A stretch of DNA of 64,000 nt from Spiroplasma endosymbiont of Labia minor (GCF_964019845.1 NZ_OZ026465.1:434001-498000), one strand, 5' to 3'; counted from the stretch's first letter, positions 52,695 through 63,993 are shown. The notes: a model not told the origin generated them from the sequence alone. A program made the numbers and translations.

Positions 52695-53627
52695 ATGAAT
52701 AATAAACCATTTGTAGTTATTGTTGGACCGACAGCATCAGGGAAAACAGATTTATCAATTGAATTGGCCAAAAAATTTAATGGCGAAATTATTAATGCAG
52801 ATTCAACACAAATATTTAAGGATTTAGATATTGCAACAAATAAAATAACAAAAAAAGATATGCAAGAAATACCGCATTATTTATTATCAACTATTGATGT
52901 TACAGATTCATATTCTGTTGCTCAATTTCAACAAGCAGCTAGAGAGTATATGCACTTAATTTGATCAAATAATAAATTGCCTATTATAGTTGGTGGCACA
53001 GGATTGTATATAAATGCGCTTTTGAAAAATTATAATTTTTCAAAAGATTACCATATAGATGGTTTTTTGGAAATGTGTGATGCAAAAACTAATGAAGAAT
53101 TGTGAAATTGATTAAAAGAAGTAGATCCAGATGATGCAAGTTTAATTCCATTAAGTAATAAAAAAAGAATAATTCGTTCATTAGAACTTTATAACATAAC
53201 AAAACAAACCAAAAAAGAAAGAAATGCAGGTAATGACACTTTTTTTTATGACAATTTTTTTATTGTGGGATTAAACCCCATGAGAGAAGAATTGTATGCA
53301 AAAATTAATAATCGTGTTTTAGAGTTGGTTGATAAAAATTTATTTAATGAAATTGAATTGGCATACATAAAAAATAATAAAAATAGGCAAGCTCAAGCCT
53401 TAAAAGCTATTGGTGCACCTGAGATTATTAGTTACTTAAATAATGAAATTTCATATGAACAGGCAATAGAAAATATGCAAGCTTCAAATAGAAAATATGC
53501 AAGAAGACAAATGACATGGTTTAGGAATCAACTTTCAGAAATTAATTGATACGATTTTAAATTTGAAGATTACAATAAAATAAAAGAAAAAATTATTCAA
53601 GATATAAATATTCTTCTTGCAAAATAA
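52695..53627 (+). CDS. miaA: tRNA dimethylallyltransferase
   Basis: Transfers a dimethylallyl group to N6 of A37 in tRNAs reading UNN codons. 310 aa, normal length. P-loop GPTASGKT (11-18), NADSTQIFKDLDIATNK, VGGTGLYINAL (about 101-111) and the C-terminal RRQMTWFRNQ (about 272-281) are all present. ATG at 52695 has GGAG six bases upstream; the in-frame TTG at 52683 is less likely. Confidence 0.95.
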
Positions 53628-53684
53628 TTTTTGTTTTTATAAAAACATTTATATTAAAAATATAGATAAAAAGAGGTAAATCGA

Positions 53685-54133
53685 ATGGAAAAATTGAAAT
53701 ACATATCGATTCATGAAAATTATGTACTAGAAGAAACAAGATTTTATATTAAAGTTGCTTTTCCACCAGAACCAGGACATTTAATTGTGTTAACACGTCA
53801 GCATTGTAAAAAAAACCCAAATAATGGTAATTTTTATATCGCAGAATTAAATTTAAATAAAATAGACAATCACAAGATTTTGATGTAAATTCAGATGAAG
53901 AAGTAGGTGTGACATCTGATATGAATATTTTTGGTGAATTTGAAGAATATAATAATGCTGAAGTTATTAATGAATTATTTAATAATGATATTTCAAAAAA
54001 TTCAATTAAAAATAAAACTAATAATAATTTAAACAATAACCACAAACAAATTGCAGAAGAATTAGAATTATTAGAAAAACAAGTGGAAATTATTTATTTA
54101 AAATTAAAACAATTACGTGATAAATTAAATTAG
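53685..54133 (+). pseudogene. Hypothetical gene split by a frameshift
   Basis: The first frame (MEKLKYISIHENYVLEETRF...) stops at 53886-53888 after 67 codons. The -1 frame continues from about 53865 (QSQDFDVNSDEEVGVTSD) to 54131, ending in a coiled coil (EELELLEKQVEIIYLKLKQL). A one-base indel between about 53850 and 53870 joins them into a ~148-aa protein. Function not recognised. SD AAGAGG. Its end overlaps the convergent exonuclease gene. Confidence 0.6.
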
Positions 54134-54697
54134 AAATATTTTATTTCGTAGTTAAAAACATCAGTAATTTTTAAAAAAGAATTTAAATCATTAAAATAAC
54201 GTTTGAATATTTTTATTGTTGTTTTCACATCTTCAAACGAATCGTGCTGATTAAATTCTATATTATTTAATCTTGCTAAATGATCTAATTTGTATATTTT
54301 AAATCCGGTCTTACTTTTTTAACGGTAGATAAGTACATGCATAATTAAAATTAGGTTTTGATATATTATAATAATCAATTGTTTTTTGAATGCAGGTAAT
54401 ATCAAAAGATGCATTATGTGCAAATATTAAATAGTTACTATTAAAAAAAGACTTAATATCATTTCAGATTGCATTAAATTTTCTTTTATGTTTTACGTCA
54501 TTTCAAGTTATACCATGTATATCGGTAAATTGAAATTCATTTTCATAATAATGTTCAAATGGTTTTATATATTCATTAAATGAAAAAACTTCTTTATGAT
54601 CATTATTAATGATCATAAAACTTAATTGACATATGGAATTTTGCTTGCTATTTGCAGTTTCAACATCTAAAAACAACGCGCCTTTGTAAGTATTCAT
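54130..54697 (-). pseudogene. DnaQ/epsilon-like 3'-5' exonuclease, frameshifted
   Basis: RNase H-fold exonuclease of the PolC/DnaQ proofreading family. ExoI FLDVETA (Asp, Glu), ExoII FAHNASFDI and ExoIII HDSFEDV (His, Asp) are all there, but the frame breaks after ACTYLPLKK at an A6 run (minus strand, about 54315-54322) and continues one base shifted with KTGFKIYKLDHLARL. Removing one A restores a ~188-aa enzyme. Start at 54697; GGTGAT upstream. Either inactivated or a sequence error. Confidence 0.78.
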
Positions 54698-54825
54698 TTT
54701 ATCACCATTAATATTTTAAACATATTTTGTCATTTACTAATTTTAAATTTGAAATTATTTTTATATGACAATTTAAAATTTTGTTTATAAAAAACAACAA
54801 AATTACTAAAAAAAAGATATTTTAA

Positions 54826-54853
54826 TTGACATATTCAAATTATATGCTATTAT
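54826..54853 (+). promoter_or_regulatory. Promoter of tRNA-Gly
   Basis: TTGACA (54826-54831), 16-bp spacer, TGCTATTAT (extended -10, TATTAT 54848-54853), 13 bases before the tRNA. The best consensus promoter in the window. Confidence 0.8.
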
Positions 54854-54866
54854 CTTATATGTACAT

Positions 54867-54940
54867 GCGGGTGTAGTTTAATGGTAGAACTTCAGCCTTC
54901 CAAGCTGACTGTGAGGGTTCGATTCCCTTCACCCGCTCCA
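54867..54940 (+). tRNA. tRNA-Gly (anticodon TCC)
   Basis: 74 nt with encoded CCA. Acceptor GCGGGTG/CACCCGC, D-arm GTTT...GAAC, anticodon stem TCAGC/GCTGA with loop CTTCCAA (anticodon TCC), T-arm with TTCGATT. All helices pair. In mollicutes this single tRNA can read all four Gly codons if U34 is unmodified. Confidence 0.96.
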
Positions 54941-54951
54941 ATGTTTATTAT

Positions 54952-54987
54952 GAAATTAAAACGACCATAATCGGTCGTTTTAATTTC
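54952..54987 (+). terminator. Strong rho-independent terminator after tRNA-Gly
   Basis: GAAATTAAAACGACC (54952-54966) pairs perfectly over 15 bp with 54973-54987 around a 6-base loop; the T-run is part of the returning strand. Confidence 0.85.
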
Positions 54988-55022
54988 ATAGTTTTCATTA
55001 ATTTTCTAGGTGGTGTGTTTTA

Positions 55023-55796
55023 ATGAGCCAAATAAAATATGATAAAGCTACTGAAGATGTAACAAATAGAATAAATTTTATTAAAGAATTCAATGCAGAG
55101 AGAACACCATTTTGAATTTCTGTTTTATGAATAATGATTGAATCGTTTATACCGGGTTTAATTATTTTTCTATTGCTTGGTAATGATTTTCCTTCAATTT
55201 CTTATTTAACAACTTTACCAACACCAAATAGTGGTTATTTAACTTTAATTTGTACAGGTTATTTATTTTATTCGTTTTTGACTACTTTGGTTATTTTTTA
55301 TTGTAAAGGGCATAGAGAAGATAACTTTACATTTTCATTAGCATTTACATTGACTTTCATTTCTGTGATTTTAAATAGTCTTTGATTAGGACATAAATCG
55401 TGAATGATTATTTTACGTTTCGTTTTAGCTATCGTAGTCTTAATTATTGCCACAATAATAGGAATGTTTTTTACAATGATTTTTAGAAATAATATGTTAA
55501 AAATTAGAGAAGAAAATGAAATAATGCTTATAGCATATAGAAATGGTGAAATTATTCCAGAAAGAAAAATAGTCCGAGTAAAAAGATATGAAGTTTATAA
55601 ACAAAAAATGCTACAAAAAAAACATGAATTAGAAGCTTTTAAAGCTGAACTTTATAGTGATAAAGAAATTGTAAATGATAATCTTAAAATTAATAATGAA
55701 TTATCAAAAAAAGATATGAAACATCGAAAAAAAATGTTAAAAAAAGAAATTAAAATTAATGAAAAAGCAAAAAAACAAAATCAAGAATTTATGTAA
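55023..55796 (+). CDS. Membrane protein with C-terminal coiled coil
   Basis: 257 aa with four membrane helices (about 31-56, 73-95, 105-122, 130-152) followed by a ~100-residue basic coiled coil (KQKMLQKKHELEAFKAELYS...). SD AGGTGG. Orphan gene; similar small polytopic proteins of unknown role are common in mollicutes. Confidence 0.7.
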
Positions 55797-55807
55797 ATGA
55801 ATTTATT

Positions 55808-56590
55808 TTAGCGATATTTTTTAAATCAGTTATTTTCATAATTTTCCTTTTTATGATTGTAAATTTCTTGATAAATAATTTTATTTGTTAAATTATAAAA
55901 ATAGTTTGCTCAATTCATTCATAAGTAATCTTGTAAAATGATCAATTCATTTATTTCAATTAATTCATTTTTTGAAAAATTAGCAATTTTTATAAATTTA
56001 TTAATCAATTTTGGTTTTAAAATAAGTGTCTCAGAAATAAAAGATGCAAAATCAAATAAATAATGATTTAATGCAGACATTTCAAAATCAATTATATATA
56101 ATTTGTTTTTTGCAACCAAAATATTGCCTGAAACTAAATCGTTTTGGCTTAAAACATTTTCATTGTTATTTTTGTAATATTTGTCAATTAATTGTGTAAT
56201 TTTACTTGGAAATTTCTTTTTATTTGTAAATTTGATTAACAATTCTTTATATGGAAATTTAATAATATCACCATTTGTTTTAATTTTTTGAATATCTTTT
56301 ATTGTATCAATTATTTTTTGAAATATTTTTGCAGTAATTTTTATATCTAAAATAGGTTTTGTATTTTTTATATATTTAGTTATTTGTGTGTATTGTTTAT
56401 TTTTAAAATAAGATCTAAAAGGTAAAACAATATTTTCATGACTTATTTTTCTTAATTCACTTTCAATTAACTCTTGATTTTGTCGATTTAAAATATCAGT
56501 ATTTGAGAAATTTCTTTTTACAACTATTTTTTTATTTGTATAAACAAAATTAGATAGTGCATTAGGAAAATATGCTAAATTGATTTTCAT
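55808..56590 (-). CDS. Choline/ethanolamine-kinase-like phosphotransferase
   Basis: 260-aa protein-kinase-fold enzyme of the LicA/choline kinase type, which phosphorylates choline or a related alcohol. Brenner motif LSQNDLVSGNILVAKNKLY (about 148-166) is followed by the DFG-equivalent IIDFEMS (about 167). The motif normally begins H-N-D; here it is Q-N-D, leaving the catalytic Asp intact. The N-lobe Lys is probably in IVVKRNF. The C-terminus extends through TGA codons to 55808. Confidence 0.75.
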
Positions 56591-56660
56591 AAAATTCCTC
56601 CATTGATAATTGCTAAAATTATTTTAACATTTATAATAAAAGTATATTGAGGATAAAATT

Positions 56661-57320
56661 ATGAGAAAAATATTGTGATTTGCAACAAATAATGATAATA
56701 AAGTCAAAGAAATACAAAGGCTTTTACCTGAATGACAAATAAAATCATTAAAAGATCTTTCTTATAATTTAGATATAGTTGAAGACAAAAAAACATTTGA
56801 AGGCAATGCACTTCTGAAAGCAAAAGTACTAGCTAAAATTGTCTTAGAACCAGTCATTGCAGATGATTCTGGATTATGTATTAAAAATATGAATAATTTC
56901 CCTGGAGTATTTTCTGCAAGATGAGCATTGCCAGAAACAGATGAAATAAAAATCAATGATTTTTTATTGAATAAAATGTTAGAACAAAATTTAATTGATC
57001 CAGAACAAAGAAAGGCTACTTTTAAAACTGTTATTGTTTTTTATGATCCAATTTTTCATTATACAGAATACGCAAAAGGTAAAGTTGATGGAATTATAGC
57101 TTTAAAACAGAGTGGTAAAATGGGCTTTAATTATGATAAAATATTTATACCTGATAAACAAAATAGAACTTTTGCAGAAATGACTTTAGATGAAAAAAAT
57201 CAATTTTCACATAGAGCAAAAGCCGCAAAAAAATTAGAATCTATTTTGCAAAGGTATATTCAGTTTAAAGATGTTGAAATCTTAGAAACTGTTAAATTAG
57301 AAGATCTATTTAAAAAGTAG
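56661..57320 (+). CDS. rdgB: Non-canonical purine NTP pyrophosphatase (RdgB/HAM1)
   Basis: Hydrolyses dITP/XTP to keep deaminated purines out of nucleic acids. 219 aa. WFATNNDNKVKEI (5-17), FEGNALLKAKVLAK, VIADDSGLCI (about 70-79), PGVFSARWA (about 88-96), and GKMGFNYDKIFIP (about 151) are the family blocks. SD GAGGA. Ends with a non-conserved extension of ~20 residues. Confidence 0.92.
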
Positions 57321-57355
57321 AAAAGACATCTTTTTCCAGAAAGATGGTGATAAGA

Positions 57356-57619
57356 ATGGAACACAAGTTGCAAAACTATAGTGAACATTACTACCATGGT
57401 AAAATAGTCTTTCCAGAAATTTATATATGATTAAAATTAAAATTTCAAGAAAGTAAATTTAATAAAAAAGTATTAATTAATGCCAAAATAGCTACAAAAA
57501 AAGGTTTAATACCAAGTTCAAAAATAACATGTCAACAAGCTTGAGATTGTATTGATATTATGGAAAGTCATATATTAGAATTAATTTATGATATTGGTTA
57601 TTTAAAACGTAAAGTGTAA
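57356..57619 (+). CDS. Small hypothetical protein
   Basis: 87-aa basic protein of unknown function. ATG at 57356 chosen; ATG 57344 is an in-frame alternative. A terminator with a GAAA tetraloop follows directly. Confidence 0.55.
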
Positions 57620-57646
57620 AATAATTGCGAAAGCAATTATTTTTTT
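57620..57646 (+). terminator. Rho-independent terminator
   Basis: AATAATTGC-GAAA-GCAATTATT (57620-57641) followed by TTTTT. Confidence 0.85.
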
Positions 57647-57667
57647 ATTGAAAGGGGAAGAAATTAA

Positions 57668-58186
57668 ATGAGGAAAATTAATATAGTTCTTTATGAACCT
57701 GAAATTGCTGCAAATACTGCAGCAATTATGAGAACAGCAGCAGCTACAAATGCAAAATTACATATCATTGAACCAACAGGGTTTATTATTGATCACAGAA
57801 CTTTTGGTCGATCATCTGCTGGAAATTGAGAAAATTGCGAATATACTATGTATGATAATTGAAATGATTTTAAATTAAAAAATCCAAATATTATATTATT
57901 TTGTATGACGAGATACGGCAAAAAACCATTGTCCGATTTTAATTTTACAGTTATAAATAAAGATGTTTTTGTTATGTTTGGCAAAGAATCAACTGGAATA
58001 CCAAAAAATATTTTACAAGAAAATATTGAAACATGTTTTAGAATACCGATGGTTGCATCTGCAAGAAGTTTGAATATTGCAAATACAGTTGGAATTGCAA
58101 TTTATGAAATTTTAAGACAGTGAAATTATTTAGATTTATCAAAAGTAGAAGTTCAAAAAGGTGAAGATTATTTGGACAATAAATAG
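57668..58186 (+). CDS. trmL: tRNA (cytidine(34)-2'-O)-methyltransferase, TrmL type
   Basis: 172-aa SPOUT methyltransferase that 2'-O-methylates the wobble base of certain leucine tRNAs. INIVLYEPEIAANTAAIMRT at the N-terminus, FVMFGKESTGIPK (about 99-111) and IPMVASARSLNIANTVGIA (about 122-140) are the knotted SAM-binding motifs. SD AAAGGGGAAG. Confidence 0.92.
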
Positions 58187-58201
58187 GGGAGAAACTAATC
58201 T

Positions 58202-59053
58202 ATGAAACAAAATCTACCATATGTTATTTCAGATTTAGATGGAACAATTGCAGATCATAATTTTAAAATAAATAGTAATACAATAGTTAATATAAATAAA
58301 TATCAAATTGATTCTGGCTTTAAGTTTACATTTATTACAGGTAGAACATATGCTATGTGTTTAGAAACAATTAATTTATTAAATGTAAAACAACCGATTG
58401 GAATTTGCAATGCAGCGGTAATAATAGATCCTACTACAAAAGAAATTTTATATCAGAATTTAATGTTAAATAATTTAGTTTTTGATATTGTTAAAAAAAG
58501 TATTGATAATAATTTTAATTTTTCACTTTACACAATATGAGAAGTTATTGGAATTAAAAATCAAGGCAGAAATAAAAAATGAACTGAATTTAACAAAAAC
58601 ACAACAGAACAATTTCAAGTCAAAATTGTAAATTATGAAAACAAAAATGATTTAGTTAAAGATGTAAAAACGAGAAAATTTGAAGTTGTTAAAATTGTTT
58701 TTGATGTGGTTGATAAAAATCAAGAATTAAAAATCAAAGAAATGATTTCTCTTTATGAAGAATTAGTTTTTAATAAAGGTGCATCAGATATTGTAGATTG
58801 TATGATGAAAGGACCAACAAAAGAACATGGAGTTAAATTCTTAGCGGATTTTTGAAAAGTAGATCATCAATCCATATATGTGTTTGGTGATAATGAAAAT
58901 GATACAGAAATGTTATGCGAACAAGAAAATAGTTTTGCTGTTGGTAATGCTGTTGAAAATGTAAAAATGGTAGCAGCAGAAGTAATAGATAGTATGGATA
59001 ATGATGGCGTTGGTAAAAAATTATTAGAAATAATTTCAAATTATAAAGAATAA
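58202..59053 (+). CDS. Cof-type HAD phosphatase
   Basis: 283-aa HAD-superfamily (Cof/IIB) phosphatase. Motif I SDLDGTIAD (10-18), motif II FITGRTYA (about 42), motif III/IV region KGPTKEHGVKFLA (about 203) and FGDNENDTEML (about 227-237) are complete. Probably dephosphorylates sugar phosphates or flavin-type substrates; mollicutes carry many paralogues, so substrate is undetermined. SD GGGGAG. Confidence 0.9.
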
Positions 59054-59306
59054 TTTAATAATATCTCTTGGGGTATTTTTTTTATTTAATTTATAAACAA
59101 AATATGTATAATTATTTTGAAAATTAAATAAAGAGTATTTTCTTGTTTCTCATATTCACAGACAAAGTTATTAATAATTTTATATAAAACAATACAAAAA
59201 TTGAAAAACAAGACCAGATTATATCGTGTTTAATTATCAATTATCAATTATTAATTAAAAAGGCTATTTATTAAATTTGGAAAGATTTGTATGAGACTAA
59301 ACATTA
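59054..59306 (+). other. Non-coding gap with weak terminator
   Basis: AATATC/GGTATT (59061-59078) before T8 is a weak terminator for the HAD gene. The rest is AT-rich, with ATTATCAATTATCAATTATT (about 59228-59247) as a short direct repeat; no gene is supported. Confidence 0.4.
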
Positions 59307-60714
59307 ATGAATAATTTATTTATACGTATTTTTATTAAATTAAAAAAATCGAAACTCATAAATATATGTGTTTCTTTTTTGCTTTGCCTTTTTTGTTTGA
59401 TAGGAGGTATAGTGATAACAACTTTTGGAATAGCGTATCAAAATAATTTATATCAAAGTAATTTTAATTCAGTTTTTTATAAATATATTCCAAAAGAAAA
59501 TATAGATTAAACAAAAATTATAGCGGCTATGAAGAAGTTATTGTTAAAAAAATGACATAAGTTTTTAATAATAATTATGAATATATAATGAATGCTTTGA
59601 TTGCAAAATGAAATAGAATTTCTTTATCTGATGCAATAGAAATTAAAAATATACAATTGAGCATATTTGATAATCAATTAATTATTTTTTATAAAAATCA
59701 TAGTAGCTTAAATGAAATTATAGAATATTTTCACACTTTATTATGAAAATCAATTTGCATGTATAGTGATAGTGAATTATGAACAAGTAATTGAAAAAGT
59801 CTACGAAACTATAAGACTGCACTTAATTCATTTTTTGGGGTCGGTTGAGCTATATTATCAAATGTAGGTATTTTTCTTTCTTGAACATATACGGGTCTAG
59901 TAATTACAAAAGACTATTTTATGGAAGAGTATACTAAAGGAACTTTAACTATTATGGAAAAATTTGCAAATGAAATTTTTAATGAGTATGTTATAAAACA
60001 AATAAAAAAATAGCACAATTTATGTACTATGCAGTGACAAAATTTATTGATTGAAATACTGCAGAAACCGCTTTTGCAACAGAATTTCCAGGATGAATAA
60101 TGAGTCTTGTGGGTGCTGCATTTCTTGCATTGGATTTTAATAGTTATATAACAGGCAATGAATGATTGGAAGATATTTTTTTCAAATCAAATTCAGAAAT
60201 TAATGAAGGATTTGTAAATATAAAATATGATTTAGAAAAAGAAATTTCACAAGGAAATGAAAAAATTATGGAATGAAATGATAAAATAGATGATTACAAT
60301 AAACAAAAAAATATTTTTAAGGAAAAATTGTCAAAATTAAATTATTTTGTAGATAATGAAGAAAGTTTAATAGATAATCAAATCAAACTTTTGGAATTTG
60401 AAAATATTATTGATGATATTATAATAAAAAAAATTACTAATGACGCAAAAGAAAAATATCAATATTTATATTCAGAGGATAATACAAATGTTTTTTATAA
60501 TTTATTTAATAAATATTCAGCAAAAATTAAACAGGATAAAAGTGATATTGACAAAAAACTAGTTTCTATAAGAAAAAATTATGTGAATTTTGATAAGCCA
60601 ATGTTTCTGAAATTATTGTCAGGTAGTGTTTATATGAAATCAGAAAACATAAATGTATTCATAACAAAAGCAAATTTTGAATGATATAATTATGATGATA
60701 GTTTTAGTGCTTAG
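59307..60714 (+). pseudogene. Membrane protein gene with three lesions
   Basis: Three consecutive open pieces belong together: MNNLFIRIFIKLKKSKLIN... (59307-59510), LNKNYSGYEEVIVKKMT...NNNYEYIMNAL (from 59507, stop TAA at about 59559, resuming to 60013) and QFMYYAVTKFIDWNTAETAF (about 60004-60714). Joining needs a frameshift near 59507, readthrough of one TAA and a second frameshift in an A7 run (60004-60010). The reconstructed protein of about 465 aa has an N-terminal helix, central helices and a long acidic coiled coil. Alternatively ATG 59588 and ATG 60022 start separate small genes. Confidence 0.6.
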
Positions 60715-60723
60715 GTGAAATTT

Positions 60724-61643
60724 ATGATTGTGAAAACAGAAAATTTTGATAGTAATATTAAAATATGAAATAAACTATGTATTTTACTTAAAAGTTTAAG
60801 AATAAAATTTGGGATAATGAAAGATTGCTTATTATAAATAATATATTGATTGGAATTAGTATGGAGATAATTTCTCTTCTAGTTAGTGTATTTTTAATGC
60901 GTGTATTTTTTAGTAATTTTCTCATACCATTTATAATATGATTTGCAATATCTTTAGGTATATGAATTTTATATTCTATTTTCATTCGTTACTTAATTCA
61001 ACATTTTAATTATAATGGTAATTTAAAAAGATTAGAAAAATGTATTAGGGATTTGCATGATTTTAAAGACCTTTTTAACAATATTGTTTTAAATAACAAA
61101 AATAATTTTAAAGTTAAATTTCAATGCTTTTTACGTAAGAAAATTTTTATTTCAAAAATGGAAATTTACACAGATGATGTTTTTTTGAAAAATGAGTTAG
61201 AAGAATTAATGAACAAAGAAAATAATTTTTATACTTTATTTATTGAATATAATAAATTAATAAATGATAATTTTTATGATTATAATTACTTAATTTCTAA
61301 AAAAAATGTTAAAAATATTTTGCGTAATGTTTTAGAAAATTTATCTTATTCTACAAACAGCAAAAAATTAATTAGAAGAATAAATTATTTGTATCTTTTA
61401 ATTTGATTTATTTTTGTTTCATCAATTTTAATTTATATTAGCCTCTTTGTAGAAGAAGGCGGATTAATTAAACAAGTATTTTATAAAGCATCACAAGCGA
61501 CAGGGATATTTTTCACTTTTGTGTTAATTTTCACTTACGGAATTATTGAATTTATTAGATATGGAATTTATCTAATTTTATTCTTCAAAAAAAATAAAAT
61601 TAGAAATCAAAAAAATAAAGGAACTCAATTGATGTCTAATTAA
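60724..61643 (+). pseudogene. Membrane protein gene, frameshifted near its 5' end
   Basis: MIVKTENFDSNIKIWNKLCI starts at 60724; the frame must shift by one base around 60795-60805 to continue as NKIWDNERLLIINNILIG and run open to TAA at 61641. The reconstructed ~306-aa protein has two N-terminal and two C-terminal membrane helices around a charged helical middle. An internal ATG (60861) could make a 260-aa product. It lies next to the similarly damaged gene at 59307. Confidence 0.6.
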
Positions 61644-61760
61644 TGACAATGTGATTAATGAAAAATTATATGAAAATTCAATTCCCAAAAAAAGGAAAAA
61701 TTTTTACATTGAAAATTAATATTGATTAAACGAAGAATGATGTAAAAAAAGAGAATTTGA

Positions 61761-61940
61761 ATGAGAACGATTACGCAACATTTTAGAATGTCGATTTTTG
61801 AGAATAATAGTGTTACTAAATTTTCAATAGAACATACAGAGCAAGTGTACATTGTTTTGAATTATAATTACGATCAATTAGCGCTGTTGTTTGAATGATA
61901 TAATGAATTTAAAACATCATCAATGATTGTATTATCTTAA
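61761..61940 (+). CDS. Possible small protein or gene remnant
   Basis: 59-aa reading frame (MRTITQHFRMSIFENNSVTK...) with GAGAA upstream. It may be a small gene or the remains of a longer one; no homology recognised. The rest of 61644-62077 contains only a 23-codon frame (about 61658) and AT-rich sequence. Confidence 0.3.
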
Positions 61941-62077
61941 TAATGAGCATTTAATAAAAGCTATAATTTTGCAATATTTTTTTAGTTCTATAAATTGAAA
62001 AAAATCAACAATGTCAAAATAATTTGATACAGTTAATGATGTAATACTCATAAAAATATTAGGAGCGTTTTTAAAAA

Positions 62078-63190
62078 ATGAAAAATAAAAAAAGAATTGC
62101 TATTTTTGGTGGGTCTTTTGATCCAGTACATACAGATCATATTAATATAGCCATTGCCTGTCATGACAAATTGAATTTTGATGAAGTTTGAATGACACCA
62201 TCTTGGGTAAATCCATTTAAACAAATTAATGTTTCGTCATCCGTAAAAGACAGATTAACAATGTTACAAATTGCAACTAAAAATATTTCTTTTATTAAAA
62301 TAAATGAATATGAAGTTCATAATCAGAATGTTAGTTTCACATATGAAACTGTGAAGTACATGATTGCAAATTTTCCAAATTATGATTTTGAATTTATTAT
62401 GGGTTCTGATCAATTAGATAATTTTGAATTATGAAATAATTTTGAAGACTTAATCAAAATTATTAAATTTAATGTTTTCCAAAGAACTGAGATTTATAAT
62501 GAAAAAATAGTAAAAAAATATAATCTAAAAGTTTTTACATTTAACAATAATAATATTTCTTCAACAGATATTCGTAATTTAAGAAAAATAAATTTGCAAA
62601 TACCAGAAATTAATGATTATATAAATAATAATTTATTATATATTGAAGAAAGAGTTAAATCGAAAATGGATAATGATAGATTTATTCATTGTTTAAATGT
62701 GGGACAATACGCAAAAAGGTTAGCAATTATTAATGGTGTAGATCCAAATAAAGCATTTATAGCCGGAACGTTGCATGATATTGCAAAAAGATGAGAAAAA
62801 AGCTTAGCAGAATTATATTTAAAAAAATATTTACCTGTCATTTTAAAAGAACCAGAACAAATATGACATTCTTATGTTGGATATTTGCATTTGCAAAAAG
62901 ATTGACTTATTAATGATCAAGAAATTTTATTAGCTGTATTGAAACATACAGTTGCAGCAGCTGAAATGTCAACATTAGATATGATTGTTTTTGTTGCAGA
63001 TAAAATATCTTATGAAAGAAATTATCCTGGTGTAAATGAATTAAGAACTATTGCAAATGAAAATTTAGAAAAATCATTTAAAATGATTCTAAAAGCACAA
63101 TATGATAATGCGATAAAAAAACATGGTGAAAATAAAATTGGGGCATTAATTAAAGAATCATACAATTTTTGAATTGGAGAAAAAAAATAA
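62078..63190 (+). CDS. nadD: Fused nicotinate-nucleotide adenylyltransferase and HD-domain hydrolase
   Basis: 370 aa. Residues 1-~185 are NadD (NaMN to NaAD in NAD synthesis): GGSFDPVHTDHI (10-21), WMTPSWVNPFK and the ISSTDIRNL motif (about 163-171). Residues ~190-370 are a YqeK-type HD hydrolase (RFIHCLNVGQYAKRLA, GTLHDIAKRW, LAVLKHTVAA, DKISYERNYPG), probably cleaving Ap4A. The two are separate adjacent genes in Bacillus; fusion is known in mollicutes. SD TAGGAG. The stop lies at the next start (TAATG). Confidence 0.93.
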
Positions 63191-63861
63191 TGTTTATTAT
63201 AGTCGCTATGTATGATGAGGTTAAATATTATCTTGAAAATAATAATTTTGAACTTATTCAAAATGAACCATTTAAAATTTTTAAGCATAAAAATAATTTT
63301 GTGGCAATATCTGGAATAGGTCTAGTCAATGCAACAATAGCAACTACTTTAATTTGCGAAAATTATTTAAACGATGATCAAATTTTAATTAATATAGGTT
63401 TAGCTGGTTCGATTGAAGATAATTTTGACATTCTTGATTTAGTATTGATTGAAAATTCAACTTTTTCATTTGCGAATGCAACGGGTTTTGGATATGAAAA
63501 GGGACAAATTCCAAAAGAAGAAAAATTTTTTGCAAATTTTAATAATGAATTTGTAAAACAGAAAATGAACAAAATTAAATTTGGTAATTTAGCATCTTCT
63601 GATATATTTATAAGTGATTATAATTCAGCAAAAGAGAATTTTTTGGGCTTTCCAATAAAGATAGATCTACTTGATATGGAAGCAAATGCAATCGCCTTTA
63701 CATGTTATAAATTTAAGAAAAAATTAATATCACTAAAAATAGTATCAGATATTTTAAAAGTTAAGATAGATAATGAAAGTCAGTTTAAAAACATATTAGA
63801 ATTAGGATCAAAAAAAATAGAAATGGTTTTAACTGATTTTGAAAATATTTTAAATTATTAA
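63190..63861 (+). CDS. mtnN: 5'-methylthioadenosine/S-adenosylhomocysteine nucleosidase
   Basis: 223-aa nucleosidase that cleaves adenine from MTA and SAH, recycling methylation by-products. VAMYDEVKYYLE near the N-terminus, ISGIGLVNATIATTLI (about 44-59), NIGLAGSIED, and DMEANAIAF (about 163-171), with SDIL near the end holding the catalytic Asp, fit the family. Translationally coupled to nadD-yqeK. SD GGAG. Confidence 0.88.
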   Translation: MFIIVAMYDEVKYYLENNNFELIQNEPFKIFKHKNNFVAISGIGLVNATIATTLICENYLNDDQILINIGLAGSIEDNFDILDLVLIENSTFSFANATGFGYEKGQIPKEEKFFANFNNEFVKQKMNKIKFGNLASSDIFISDYNSAKENFLGFPIKIDLLDMEANAIAFTCYKFKKKLISLKIVSDILKVKIDNESQFKNILELGSKKIEMVLTDFENILNY

Positions 63862-63993
63862 TTTAAAATATTTATAGATATTTATAAAAAGCGTACAATA
63901 TCTTTGAAAGTTCAACATATAAAATTAATTTAATTAATTTTATAAAATTTAGCTAAAATATTTAAATAAAGTCTTGATGAAACAGAGGAAAAT

